A stretch of 64,000 nt of DNA, taken from assembly GCF_000471905.2 (NCBI RefSeq), contig NW_006496932.1, positions 271,623 through 335,622 of the forward strand. The letters run 5' to 3'. The first letter of the stretch is position 1; every line of letters starts with the position of its first letter. Below the pieces are notes generated by a model, which saw nothing but the letters and a program-made list of their open reading frames with translations, ran no database searches and was not told where the DNA came from. Shown here one piece after another: positions 32,565 to 44,058 of the stretch. This stretch comes from Amborella trichopoda. Taxonomy: Eukaryota; Streptophyta; Magnoliopsida; Amborellales; Amborellaceae. A program made the position numbers and the translations under genes.

Positions 32565-33013
32565 TATCTAAGAGAATGAATTTGTAGGTCAATTGGTAGG
32601 GGCTTCTTGTTGCAGCCTTAAGGTTATGTTTTCTTGAGATGAGCATAACAGAAAGGTGGTGAATACTTGAAAAGTTGCCTAACTTTGAGAATTAATAAAG
32701 AAGGCTGATACTTTTTGTGGATTACAGAGTATCTGCCTTGTTATGCTTGATGGGTGCTTGTTCAGAACTACATAAAAAGTTTTTGAAAGGAACAGAGCAG
32801 CAAAATTTGGGCCATGGTGGCAAATATGGAAGGATAAAAAAGAAAGAGATAGTTGAGGTCCATGACATTGAGTTGAATCTATGGATCATCTCAGGGCAAT
32901 GGGACTGGGCTACAGGAGCCAAACTAAGCATGGCATGTTTTACAGATATATTTTCCCAAGTCATTGATTTGTATTAAATTAAGTCCAATCCATTGATTTG
33001 TATTAAATTGAGG
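32565..33013 (+). other. probable 3' UTR of the DYW PPR gene and flank
   Basis: AATAAA at 32694-32699 could serve as a near-upstream polyadenylation element. The 86-codon open frame (32717-32977) has no recognisable features. Confidence 0.4.
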
Positions 33014-33247
33014 GTTTGTATATCGTAAAACCATTTATCTTTGTTACAAGGAGGTCATGATTAATCCTAACCATTATATTTCAAATCGGATGGTTAGGGA
33101 TATGTAACGAAGTTTGAGAATATATATATATATTTTTCACTAGAGTCTAGTTAATGATACTTTTAGAACCACCCGATTTGAAACTTGATAGGCAAGAGTG
33201 ATTATGATCTCTTTGTACTAAAAATAAATGATCTCTTTGTATACTTT
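33014..33247. mobile_element. MITE, family M2, copy 2
   Basis: Left GTTTGTATATCGTAAAACCA then TTACAAGGAGGTCATGATTA; right (other strand) GTATACAAAGAGATCATTTA. Layout and length match the copy at 9449-9690. Confidence 0.65.
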
Positions 33248-34689
33248 TTCTTAAATTAAAGGTATACTTTTCCTTAAATTAAAGGCATGATAAAGAAAGG
33301 AATGCAAAGGAAGCTTCTGAGCTTCATTATGTATGGTAGATGCAAGGTTTTAGAGAATATAAGATCCAAGAGTGTCACTTGAATGAAATATCATGTAGAT
33401 TTTCCTAACTATATTGCATTCTCTATACAAGATCAGAAAAAAAAATATTGATCAATTCTTACAGGTTATTAGATAAATGTGAGAACAAGAGTTTTTAAAT
33501 GACCGAAAATCTAATAGGCGAATTGTGAAAAAAGATACCGGTAGAAAATCTCAAATAAATAAGGAAATCTTAAATAAATATCATGAACCTCTTAAATTTC
33601 TTAGAATGCCGCAGGCTGAGCTTCTAAAAAATACATAGAAATTTCAATTTAAATATATAAATAAATTCTTAAATTAATTATTACATGTCATTTCAATATT
33701 CATATTCTTGAATAAATATTATATAAATTCTTAAATTAATTAGTACATATCCCTCTCTGATCATATTGCAGGATAATGGCTTGGTTGTGTGCCTAAACAA
33801 TAACTTTATTAATACCAATTAGATCATATTGATCACAATACAAGTTGGATATCTTATAAGCATGCAAGTCAATCTTATTACTGTATGATTATTGCAAGGT
33901 ATTAAACTTAGCACCTCTCAAGAACTTGGGAATTCGAAGATGGAAATTGATATTGGTAATGTTCGAATATTTTGTAAAAATAGAAATACCCCAATTGGTA
34001 TATTTGTTTGCCTTAGTGAAATACTACACAAACCCTTGCATTGATTTTCCTACACATACGACCCCCTACTATTTTTGTTTTTACACTGAAAAGCCTACTA
34101 TGGTCTTGCTTTGCATTAAACCCTGGTGAATATTTTATGTCATTTGGATGAAAACGCCCCTCACAGTCAAACACGTTAAATTTTAAGCTTAAATTTGAAA
34201 CCTAAATTTTAGTTTGGCACTCCAAACAGGGAACCGACATTGGACTCCATTGCGTAGAATGAAAGCGAGACCGGGCAAAAAAAAAAAAAAAAAAAAAAAA
34301 AAAAGGAAGGTTTGACGCTTCCAGTGTTGAACCAGCCAAGGAAAATAATTTTGAACCAAAACTAGTATGGTGCTCCAAGTGCCAAACCAGCCTCGACTTT
34401 GGTTCAACATGATGAATCGATGTCGGTTCAGTAATTTGAATGTGATTCCACTTTGGGTTTCAACTCCAGACCAAATAAAGGCTTTGAACTTTAAAATTTA
34501 GCGTGTTTGATTGTGAGGGGCATTGTCATTTAAAAATAGCCCAAAAAATTCATCTAAGATCAATGCAAAAGAAAGGGAATGATTTCATGTAACGGTTGTA
34601 TAGTAGTATAATGCAACCATCTTCAAAACCCATATCAGAGATATTTGTTTAACACAAATTTTTATAGGTACACTCTTTTCATTAAAAAG
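33248..34689. other. intergenic, no gene seen
   Basis: AT-rich. A local duplication around AAATTCTTAAATTAATTA (33662-33750) and a poly-A run of about 27 (34278-34304). Open frames are short and featureless. Confidence 0.4.
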
Positions 34690-34950
34690 AACAATCACAA
34701 AATTTTTTTTTTTGAAAAAATGCTCTGGAAAGTTTTCATTCTAGCCCAATTAATACTAATTAACACTTCCTCGTACATATTTCTCATCAAGTCAAGTTGT
34801 ATCTGGAGACTCTTCTCTTTTCCAATATCCATCAAATAAAAATCTCGAAGAACTTTGTCAAGAGCTTTTTTTTCTAGATCAATTAAGATCATGTAAATAT
34901 CTTTTCTCTTGACACTTTTTCAATATTCATTTTAAAGGCCACTCTCTTAA
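34690..34950 (-). pseudogene. RTE-type LINE reverse transcriptase fragment
   Basis: The minus-strand frame reads MILIDLEKKALDKVLRDF and later DLMRNMYEE. This fits the plant RTE-LINE block around the first catalytic aspartate (FIDLEKAYDRVPRE) and the following IKDMYEG block. Upstream residues EKVSREKIFT match the expected KYREKKKDLH region in a loose way. Only about 80 residues remain. Confidence 0.6.
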
Positions 34951-35594
34951 CAACATTCCTTGGGCTATGGGAGATACATCGTTTCCCTGGTGCCTAGTGG
35001 ATAATTGGACAAAGTACTCTTGTTGAGAACAAAAGAAAAAAAAAAAAAAGAATTATATCAAGTCCAACCTCCACATCTCCTCTTAAATCCTTTTCCACAA
35101 AGAACATCAATCAATTTTCTACATCTTCCTAACACTTTTGGTCATTTTAGTGTTTTTTTTTTTTTTTGTGAAGGTACTACATTTTAGGTTTTCAACATTA
35201 TCATATAAAGTTCCTCTATTGAACACCTCTCTTAGTCTCTCTCTACCCCCCTCCCCACAAAAAAGAAAAAAGAAAAACACAAACATACACCCCGACATTT
35301 CATCTTAAATCTAGCTTATATTCTTCTAAGATATCAAACCCATCTCACATGGAAGGAAATTAAAAGAAGAAGTGATTTGCAAAAAGATATATTATCTTCA
35401 AGAGAGATAAAAAAAAAAATACAAAGACCTAAACCAGAAACAAACAAATAAGTGGAACAACCATCGTATCCGCAGTCAATCAAACAAAGAAACTAAAGGC
35501 TCAAACCAGGGAAAAAATTACTCTAATTTATACAAATAAGTGGAACAACCATTATATCCTCAATCAAATAAAGAAACACAAAACGATAAACCCA
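34951..35594. other. intergenic, no gene seen
   Basis: AT-rich with A-runs. A short duplication of AACAAATAAGTGGAACAACCAT occurs at about 35442-35465 and 35530-35552. Confidence 0.35.
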
Positions 35595-36901
35595 GAGTAG
35601 AGAAAAAAACCCCAAACTTTTATAAAGCTCATCCATACCCTTTTTTCTCAATTTTGGGCTTGAAGGTTTTCTTTAGCATCACAATACTCTATGTACCGTG
35701 ATTAATTGATCATCTACTATGGTATTTAAAGTGAGGTAATCATATTTTTTCCTTGTTCCAAAGCATAGTTCTATGCACCGTGATTAATTGATCATCTACT
35801 ATGGTATTTAAAGTGAGATAATTGTATTTTCTCCTTATTACAAAGCGGAAGAATGGGGAAGGTGACTTGATAAACATTGCAACCCAATCCATCGCAGGAT
35901 AACTTATCCTTGTCATCTCTATTTGTTTCACTATATTTAGAATCACAACATCTCTTCCTCATATTTATCTCTACACTTGGGAGAGATGGCGGGATTTTCT
36001 ATATATTTACTTCCTTTATTGCATGAGGGAGATAAAGATAGAGAGAGTTACGTAGGAGGAGAGAAAGAATTTCCTTTTCAAAACCCCTAAATTCTTTGGT
36101 GCCTTTTAAATAATGTTTAAGAGGTAGGGAGAGATGTAAGGGTGTACGAGAGAAAGAGTTACGTGAGAGAAAGGGAGATGGACTTTCGTTTTTAAAAACC
36201 CCTAAATTTTTTGTGCCTTTTAAATAGGATAGGAGGTGATTCTTAAAAATAATGCTTAAGAGATCTGGAAAGATATGTACAGGTATGAGGGAGAGAGTTA
36301 CGTGAGAGAGAGGGAGTTTCCATTTTTAAAAAGTCCCCAGAATCTTGAAAAAGAAAGATTTAAGAAGATATCTTCTCAAATTAAAAAAGATAAAGAGAAG
36401 ATAAATAAAAAATAGTATAAAGATATATTCGCATATGATACAAGAAGAGATAAAAAGAAAAGTGTTGTGCAGCGAGAGATAAAATACGGAAAGAATATCT
36501 TTCTAATTATTTGTCAAAAAAGATTATCTTTCTAATTTGTAAGATAGACATGAAAGAGAAGATAAATGAAAATATTATAGGGGCATTGCTATTCTTCATC
36601 TTTTTTTTTGTTTTCACATTGGTGGGGATGGAATGGGAGGCACCTAAGTGCCATATAAGATGTATCATGAATAACAGTACTTATAGTATCGTAACACTCA
36701 GTGAACATTATGGTTGTGGTCATTACGGTAATATGACTACCTTGACGGCTATATTGCATAAAAAAATGTCAATAAGTGAATGCCATTTTAGGTAAAAAAT
36801 GTCAAAAATGAGGAAAAAATGGTGTGAACAAGGTTTATGAAAGTTTAGGATTTTTTTGTTCCAATTAGACGAAAGTTAAGATATATTTCAGATAATTTCC
36901 C
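35595..36901. mobile_element. decayed relative of the Mutator-like foldback element
   Basis: The right end (about 36840-36901) reads on the other strand GGGAAATTATCTGAAATATA..CTTAACTTTCG..AATTGGAACAAAAA, following the terminal order of the 14512-16232 element. The left side has AACCCCAAACTTTTATAAAG, CTCAATTTT and ATGTACCGTGATTAAT in positions like the left arm. The interior has GA-rich repeats (36000-36310, units with GAGAGTTACGTGAGAGA). The extreme left end and a target duplication could not be found, so the left boundary is approximate. Confidence 0.5.
35695..35858. repeat. 82-bp tandem duplication
   Basis: ACCGTGATTAATTGATCATC starts at 35695 and 35777, with nearly identical units to GTGAG(G/A)TAAT. 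Confidence 0.85.
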
Positions 36902-37984
36902 AAGTACTTAGAGGTTGAGAAGGTTAGAATGGCCGATCAAAGAATTCCACCCAAATAATCCACAATTGGAAAAGGGTTTTACATGCTTCTTCTTACTCGA
37001 CGTCCAAGCAAATACCACAACAATTCTACAGGATTCTCCTTCCTTTCTTTCCCAATAACAACATCCATTTCCCCACATTTTAAAGAGAATTTAGCCACAA
37101 TTCCTAAAACCAGATGAAACCCACTTCAAAATTGACCTCGAAATGAAAGACCCAATCTCCAAACCCAAGCTTTTTTTTAGAAATAAATCAAAAGCCGAAA
37201 CAAACCAGCTATGAAAACCGCAAATGGATTATTCGAGATAGGGAGATAAAAAGCTCAGATAAAAACCCAGAATCAGAGGGAACAAACCAGTTATAAAAAC
37301 AAAAATTGAAACCAAGCTTATAGAGTACACAAAAATGAAGTCTATCAAGGAGTCATAGAACAAACTAGAATTCATCTCCCATCTCCCCTAGGTTTAGATG
37401 GAAGGCATACACATCAAAATAAAATGATCCTCTAGAGAAAACCTCTAGTACTTCAAATCATACATACATGAAGACCTTGATCTCGAACCATCCTTTATAT
37501 AAACATCTTGTTTTTCTTCTTCCGAATTCTGAAATTCGAAGACATTGATCCCAAGCCATCCTTCTGAAGGCACTGCATGCATGCTTTCAAGAATTGGTGA
37601 GTCTAAAAGCAAATCTAGAAAATTTTGAAGGAAAGTAATGACAAAATGGAAGACATTTAAGACAAATTTTAAATGTTTTTTAAAACCTATTTTGAGAATA
37701 TATGTGATATGGAAATACTTTCTTTCTAAGGTGAGGTTTTTTAGGCCATTTTAAAAATCACGACTAACAATCGCATTATTTTTGAAAAAAAGAAACATTT
37801 TAAATGAAGTATTGCTCACTATGACAAAAATGAACTTCACCCCTTTAAAAAAAGGAAATCACTAGAAATATCTATCAAATTATCTCGTTTTTCAATTCCC
37901 AAAATGACCTATATAGAAAATGGCCTCCATGGACCTAATCAGTCTATGGAAAAATTGAATGGTGGAAAAACTGAATGGTGCGGT
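36902..37984. other. intergenic, no gene seen
   Basis: No coding region that I can support. I looked here for the missing first exon of the CKS1-like fragment and did not see it. Confidence 0.4.
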
Positions 37985-38520
37985 TGTATAAGGTCGTCTT
38001 AGATTTTATACATCTTTTAAAACAGTGTCAATATATGATATGACTTTTAAGATACTATTCAATCTATACCGTCTGCATAAAGCAGATAGCATAGATTATT
38101 GCAACCTTATATGAACTTTTTTTCAAAACGGAAAAGAAAAAAAACAAGGTAAAAGTGATGCTCAATCCATTTTAGATTTTACATATCTTTTAAGACAATA
38201 TCAATATATGACATGTCTTTTAAGATAAAATCCAATCTATAACTCCACATAAAATAGTTAGCATAGATTATTGCAACCTTAGATTAACTTTTTTCAAAAC
38301 TGAAAGGAAGAAAAGCAAGGTTATATGACATGTCTTTTAAGATAGTATTCAACTGATACCGTCCACATAAAATAGTTACCATAGATTATTGCAACCTGAT
38401 ATAAACTTTTTTCAAAATTGAAAGGAAGAAAAGCCAGGTAAAAGTTATTGCAACCATATATAAGCTTTTTTCAAAACTGAAAGTAAGAAAAGCAAGGTAA
38501 AAGCAATGCTAAATTCAAAA
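37985..38520. repeat. degenerate tandem repeat, units of about 110-170 bp
   Basis: Four partial units share CATAGATTATTGCAACCT, CTTTTTTCAAAAC and GGAAGAAAAGC(A/C)AGGTA (for example at 38089, 38260, 38380 and 38445). The units shorten to the right. Confidence 0.7.
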
Positions 38521-38690
38521 CCTTGGATCAATTTATCTGTCTTCATTTATTTTTGGGTGAGTCAGCGGAGAGGACCCCTATCTTTGGTAGGAATTGAGCC
38601 TAGGTCATTGCAAATCGTCAAGCACTGAGCCCATACTCTTTTCCTATATATCTCTATTTGAGTTGTGCACAAGTGCGATATATAAGAGAA

Positions 38691-39063
38691 GGGAAAGGAT
38701 TATATAGGGATGAAGCTCTAAACAATCAAATTAGAGCCTAACTCAAAAATTTCACTAGAAGAGGTTGTTTTGATGCCCAAATATCTTCTAATTGATCATC
38801 TCGACATCAAGATGCATGGACATAAGAAAAAATGGATTTCAAGTTTTGGAAATACTACATCTTGTAACGCATTTTTGGACTATCAATTTTCACGTTTTTC
38901 AAGTTTTCATAGATCTGGTTGATCTACACTATTTTTGAAGCTTTAAATTTTATAATTAAACTATGACAAAGATTTTCAGTGTTGAAACCAATTTTCTCGA
39001 CACTATTTGAAGGTGGGCTCCAATTTGATTGTTTAGAGCCTCAGCTCTATACAAACCACACCC
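38691..39063. mobile_element. MITE, family M1, copy D
   Basis: Left ..GAAGCTCTAAACAATCAAAT; right on the other strand GGGTGTGGTTTGTATAGAGC then TGAGGCTCTAAACAATC. The core GGATTTCAAGTTTTGGAAAT is conserved. It is 10 kb from the other three copies. Confidence 0.75.
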
Positions 39064-39700
39064 ATTAAAAAAAAGATTTGGGGCTTTTACGGATAATTGG
39101 CCCTAGCAGATGCACCGTATAGGCTACTTAGGTCTTTAAAGCTGGTAGACTTGGGGTCTTTTGGATCTATTAGGTCTGTCAGTTTTGGAACAGGCAAAAA
39201 GGAGAAAAATTAGATGAGCAGAAATAATAGAAATATTAGTGTATTTGTAATATTTATTAGAAAGTTTAAAGATATTTTTAATAATTTCCTTTTTAAAACA
39301 CAAAAACAAGAGGGGCGAAATTAAATTTAAGGATATTTTGAATTTCCTTCATACATATTTTAAATCTTAAAAAATAATTACGAAAAACATAGAGATAAAA
39401 CATCATCTCAACTTAAAAAGTGAGATAATGAAAAACATAGAGAGAAAACATTTCCCAAAAGTAAATCATGATCATCATCTGAATCTTATCTCAACTAAAA
39501 AAGTGAGCAGCTGCAAATCATTATCATCATTTGAATCTTATCTCAACTATTTGTCATGATTATGTTAAAATTAAAAGTTTACAAGCTTATCTTTTCATTC
39601 GTTTATCTTTTGTTTTTTCAAAAAAGGATAGGATATTACATTTTTACCTGTATATAGTGTGACCATCTAGACACGTCACTTTGGTGAAACACTAGAAGAA
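39064..39700. other. intergenic, no gene seen
   Basis: AT-rich. A short duplication of GAAAAACATAGAGA(T/G)AAAACAT occurs at about 39383 and 39430. Confidence 0.35.
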
Positions 39701-39962
39701 AGGGGATTGTATACAATGACACCAGTTACCTTTGATACAAGGAGGTTACAACTTTTTACCTTTGATACAAGGTGGTTATAATTTCCTATAACCATTTGAT
39801 GTGAAATTTGATAGCTTGGATGTGTCCCAAAGTTCGAGAAAATTTCTTTTGAAGTTTGAGCTTGGTCAATGGAATAATTGCTGCCACCCAATTTAAAATC
39901 TAATGGTCAAGATTAATGTGACCACCTTGTAACAAAGGTAAATGGTCTCATTTTATAATTTC
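39701..39962. mobile_element. MITE, family M2, copy 3
   Basis: AGGGGATTGTATACAATGAC at the left. The right end on the other strand has AATGAGACCATTTACCTTTG and TTACAAGGTGGTCACATTAA. The TTTACCTTTGATACAAGG block is duplicated at the left end (39729-39772). Confidence 0.7.
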
Positions 39963-41071
39963 TCGAAAGAAAACGGGAACTGATTTGAGATGTTTCTAAG
40001 ACAGTATTTATAATTATGTGATCGACATTCTAAAGGACTAGCAATATTGCTGCTTAGGTGTCTTAATTTGTAATAATTGGATAAGGTTTGGATGATGATG
40101 ATGAGATGTTTTAGTTTATGAGAGTTTCAATATTGTTTTAGTATGCTAAGTTAATATTTATTTTATTCTTTTTGCTTTCCATGAATTTTATTAAATAATG
40201 TAAGATGATCTTGTTTTCCTTGTCAGTTGCTTTTCATCTTTTACTTACGTTTTTTTTTTTTTTGCTTTTCATCTTTTAGGTATCCCATTAAAATGCTTCA
40301 TTTCTCTTTGGTCATTTCTCTTTTTGTTATTTGGAATCCGAAATGTTCATTTATATCACTCTTTTTGTTATTCACACTTAACCTTTAAGCGTTAACTTGG
40401 AATAGATAATATTTTATATCAAAGAGTTTGCTACATCTTGCACCTAATTTTTTTCAGAGTCAAAATTTGGCCTGAATTGGATGGTGCCTAACACTTGCAT
40501 CTGCATTTTGTTGTTTTGTAATTTTTGAGATATTATATTCGTTCTTGCAGATGCTTCTGCATTCATTATCACATCCTTTTTAAATCTCTTATTCACTTTT
40601 GAGGTTCAAGTATCCTTGAATTGATATTTTATAACCATGGTGTTTTTTGTTGTTATGATATCTATATTCAAGGTTCTTTAATAATAAACTTGTTTTCAAT
40701 TTAATTAGTGTGGTCTACTCTATCGGGCTAATCTCTGAAACTCTTGCATATTATTGTCATTATTATTTTAGATATTTGGAATTATTTTTGTGTACATGGA
40801 ATATGGATGCATAGTTCATCATAAAAAATAGAATGTCATTAAACATGCAGTGAACCACGTTCTTAAATGTCTGTCAGGTTTTAGTTTGAAAAGCTTTTAA
40901 ATGTGAGGAGATCTAAGAGTGACCATGCATTCTTTCTGTTTTGTGATTACGTGTTCAGAACTTCAAATTTCACATGTTTTCTTTGTAATTTTTCATGCTT
41001 AAGATCTATGTTTTCCTGTTTTAAATTTCTGAAGTGTTTTCTTTTTAAGCTCACATGCCTTATGCTTGCAG
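39963..41071 (+). other. intron-like flank upstream of the CKS1-like exon
   Basis: T-rich and AT-rich, ending in a good acceptor (TATGCTTGCAG, AG at 41070-41071). No upstream coding exon encoding the expected CKS N terminus was found here or back to about 32.6 kb. Confidence 0.5.
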
Positions 41072-41224
41072 AATGAATGGAGGGCTATTGGAGTACAGCA
41101 ATCAAGAGGGTAGGTGTACTATGCAATCCATAGGCCAGAGCCCCACATCATGCGCTTCAGGAGGCCTCTCAACTATCAACAGGACAATCCTCAGGCACAA
41201 CAGGCCCAGGAATTGGCTAAATGA
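41072..41224 (+). pseudogene. CKS1-like cell-cycle regulator, last exon, with stop codon
   Basis: The exon encodes NEWRAIGVQQSRG, a stop (TAG, 41111-41113), then VYYAIHRPEPHIMRFRRPLN and a Q-rich tail to TGA at 41222-41224. This is the C-terminal half of plant CKS1, the small protein that binds cyclin-dependent kinases. The conserved tryptophan (normally GWVHYA) is TAG, the following H is Y, and L is R in HIMLFRRP. A splice acceptor and intron-like DNA lie upstream, so it is a genomic copy rather than a retrocopy. The first exon (MGQIQYSEKYFDD region) is absent nearby. I infer a broken gene fragment. A sequencing error could explain the stop but not the other two changes. Confidence 0.85.
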
Positions 41225-41395
41225 CCAGTTGCCATGGTCTTTCACTCTGTCTATGGGCCCTCCTGCTTGAGGTCCTCCTTTTGTTTCTCTCAAATGGATG
41301 GATGATAGGCAGTTGGTATTCTTCTGAATATTAAGACCCTTATATAACTTTCTAGCTGGATTGGATTGGTTAATGGCTGATTGGATTGTGTGTAT
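41225..41395 (+). other. former 3' UTR of the CKS1-like fragment
   Basis: Flank between the exon's stop codon and the hAT insertion. The last eight bases (41388-41395, GTGTGTAT) are the hAT target duplication. Confidence 0.4.
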
Positions 41396-44050
41396 CAGTG
41401 TTTCAAAAAGGACTAGGCGGGTCTGAAGCAGCGTGGGGGCTCCAAGTCGTCGAGAATCAGGGCAGCCCAATTGAATAAAAAAAGGTATATATACAGAGTA
41501 TACTTAAAATTTACTCTTAGTGCCAAGGGAAAATTGAAATACTTGACTGAGGACAAGCTAATGAATCTATTCAAAGTATACTACACATTAGCGGACGCTC
41601 CATAAGTTGATAAGCATAACCATAAGTCGGTATAGATACTTAAAATTTACCAACCAACCAAATTACCAAACCAAAGTTACTAAATAGTACCAAGCTAGTG
41701 GAACTACAAATCCACTATCCACAAAACACATTACAATATTACACCACCATGAGGAAGAAAACAAAAATGAAAGTAATACAAATACAAATACAAATACTTG
41801 AAGACTCAAAATGATCTTCAATAGACAATAGTTCAATCAAAGTTCAAAGTTTAATAATTATTCAATATTCATCATTAAAAAAATGAGAGTCAGCTGCATT
41901 GGCATCATATTCATCAAAGTCATCACCCTCCTCGAGATATTCATCATCCTCCTCCATCTCTTTTGAATCTGTCTCTTCTTCCTTCTCCACCCTCATTCTC
42001 TGTGCAGAAGATCTAGGGACCCTAAGAAGATCAGCTGATGTCCCTGAAGCATCCATAATTATGTCTCATGTTAATCATTCATACCCCTTGACCTCATCAT
42101 TATCAACTAACCACTCCATAGCATTGTCCATATTTTTTGATCTGATGGAGTCTCTCTTATCTCTCTTAGCAAACGTATGCTTCAAGAATCGATTGTCCTT
42201 GACATAGACTAGGTCATTGAGCCTCTTTGATTCAAGCATGTTCCTTCTCTTTATATGTATCTAACAAAATCAAATGAAACTGATTAAAATTTAAGGTTCA
42301 TGTATTATTCATACAGTTATATAAATTATCTTGACGGCCTTACCCCTTCAAAAGCACTCCAATTACGCTCACAATCGGATGAGGAAGTAGTTAGATTTAA
42401 GATCCGAATGGCTAACTTTTGTAAATTTGGAGAACTACACCCATGTTGTCTCTACCAATGGGCTGCAAAGATATAGAATAAAATAATAAATAAATAATAG
42501 AATTATAAAAATGAAACTTGATTACTTGAACTTGATAAAATTAAGAATATTAATACTATGGTACCTGGATCAATTTTGGCCCTTTGCCTCGTCGCCATTA
42601 GACTCCCAAAATACTTTAATGAGCACGTGTATTTATCAGCTCATCAGTACATATAATATCGTGCATATCAGTATCAGGGACTAGCAGATCTGTACAGTTA
42701 TTAAATCTAGTCATAATTGTGTCATTTGTGTGTATATCCTTGTCAACATAAAAACAAGCTAGGTGCAAATAACAACCAACTGCATGCAATGGCCGATATA
42801 GCTGCCTATTCTACTTCTCATCAATAATCTCCAAAACAAGCTTGTAGCAGTTCTCATCATTATTAAAATTTTGGGCTATCTCTCTTTTGCATTCTTCATA
42901 GCCTCATATATATAGTTCATGGAAGGCTTGTCACTATCAACCATACGAAGGACTTTGTAAATCTACGCATTATGCTGAGGGTGAGATGGTGGCCATAAAT
43001 GAAATTTGTAAGTGCCTTTACCTTCTTCACTATACCTGATATCTCGGTTAAACCGCCAAGAGCCTCAAGCATGACATCTATACAATGTGCTGCATATGGT
43101 GTCCAAAAGATTCTAGGATAAGCTATGCGCAATAAATTAGCTACAACAACATTAGGAGTAGCATTGTCTGTGACAACCTGTACAACAAGATTCTCCATAA
43201 CCTCCTTGATTCCCTTCTCTATAACTTGGAATATGTAATGAACATCATGGATATGATCAGAGGCATCGATAGACCTAAAAAAAAAGTCCCTAAATTCATA
43301 AGAAAATTCATTTGACTTATTCTCTTCCTATCACTCCAAGCATAAATAGAAACCTCATACTGAGCCCATACATCATTCTTAACTTCTACAACTTCCTTCA
43401 TGACACTCACCGCCTCTTTCAAAAGAGGCTCTGAAAACTCATATGGGGTTGGAGATTTCATCCCAAGCCCAAATTGGCCAATTGCCTCTACGGCGGCATA
43501 GAAGTTGCTTAAGCGAGCGGTATTGAAAGGAATGCTCGCTTCATAAAACCATGTAGCAAGATAATAAGCAGCTATATCTCTCTCTTCTTTTTTTTATTCT
43601 ATTTCAATGGTGGTTTGCTTCTTTGTTTTCTCTTCTGCAACCTCAAGGTCAGGCTAATATCAATGGATGATGTTTTGATCAATTTCTCATAACTTTGAGA
43701 AATCCTTCGATCCTTATGAATTACCAAAAAACTAGTTTTTTGGAAGATTTCTCTCTCTAAAATGAGCTCTAATAAATTTTAGGTTTCAAATGAACTTAAA
43801 ACCACCATTTTTGGCCCTTTAGTATAAAAAAATGGACAAAAAATGTCCCCATCGAAGTGAATTTCCGCCCCCGGGCGGGGCGAAAGACCTGGAGGCCGCC
43901 CAAGTCTGGGGGCTGGGCAGCCGCCTAGGCGGTTTTCTGAGTGCTTAGGCGGGCACCCGGGAATTAGCGCTTCAAAAGGGCATCATCCAGGCCCCAAATT
44001 CGGCCTAGGCGGCCGCCCAGGCTTTGGGCTGTCCGCTTTTTGAATCACTG
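41396..44050 (-). mobile_element. hAT transposon, 2.66 kb
   Basis: The inverted ends are CAGTGTTTCAAAAAG and (other strand) CAGTGATTCAAAAAG. The 8-bp target duplication GTGTGTAT is perfect (41388-41395 and 44051-44058), the size produced by hAT transposases. A GC-rich subterminal block with CCTAGGCGG/CCGCCTAGG repeats lies at 43860-44040, a common binding-site arrangement. A degenerate transposase is on the minus strand. Removing the insert joins the CKS1-like flank cleanly. Confidence 0.92.
41862..43640 (-). pseudogene. hAT transposase, degenerate
   Basis: From the N-terminal side: LATWFYEASIPFNTARLSNF (about 43560-43500); SDRKRISQMNFLMNLGTFF (DUF659 block, about 43340-43270); VVQVVTDNATPN and FWTPYAAHCIDVMLEALGGL with TNFIYGH (43190-43000); RPLHAVGCYLHLACFYVDKD (about 42800-42740); and the dimerisation block LAIRILNLTTSSSDCERNWS (about 42410-42350). 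A GTAAGG donor follows ERNWSAFEG (about 42348), and a final exon (NDLVYVKDN..., ending in an acidic tail at 41862) continues after an acceptor near 42261. The BED zinc finger expected before the first block is not visible, and there are stops and frameshifts (near 43600, 43199 and 42820). It probably makes no active enzyme. Confidence 0.85.
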
Positions 44051-44058
44051 GTGTGTAT

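Noticed and set aside
38545..38640. Possible SINE with GGGTGAGTCAGC start, also near 52060
   Set aside because: The shared stretch is short, and no A/B box pair or tail could be identified.
41899..42207. A 102-codon serine-rich plus-strand frame
   Set aside because: Antisense of the acidic C-terminal tail of the hAT transposase.
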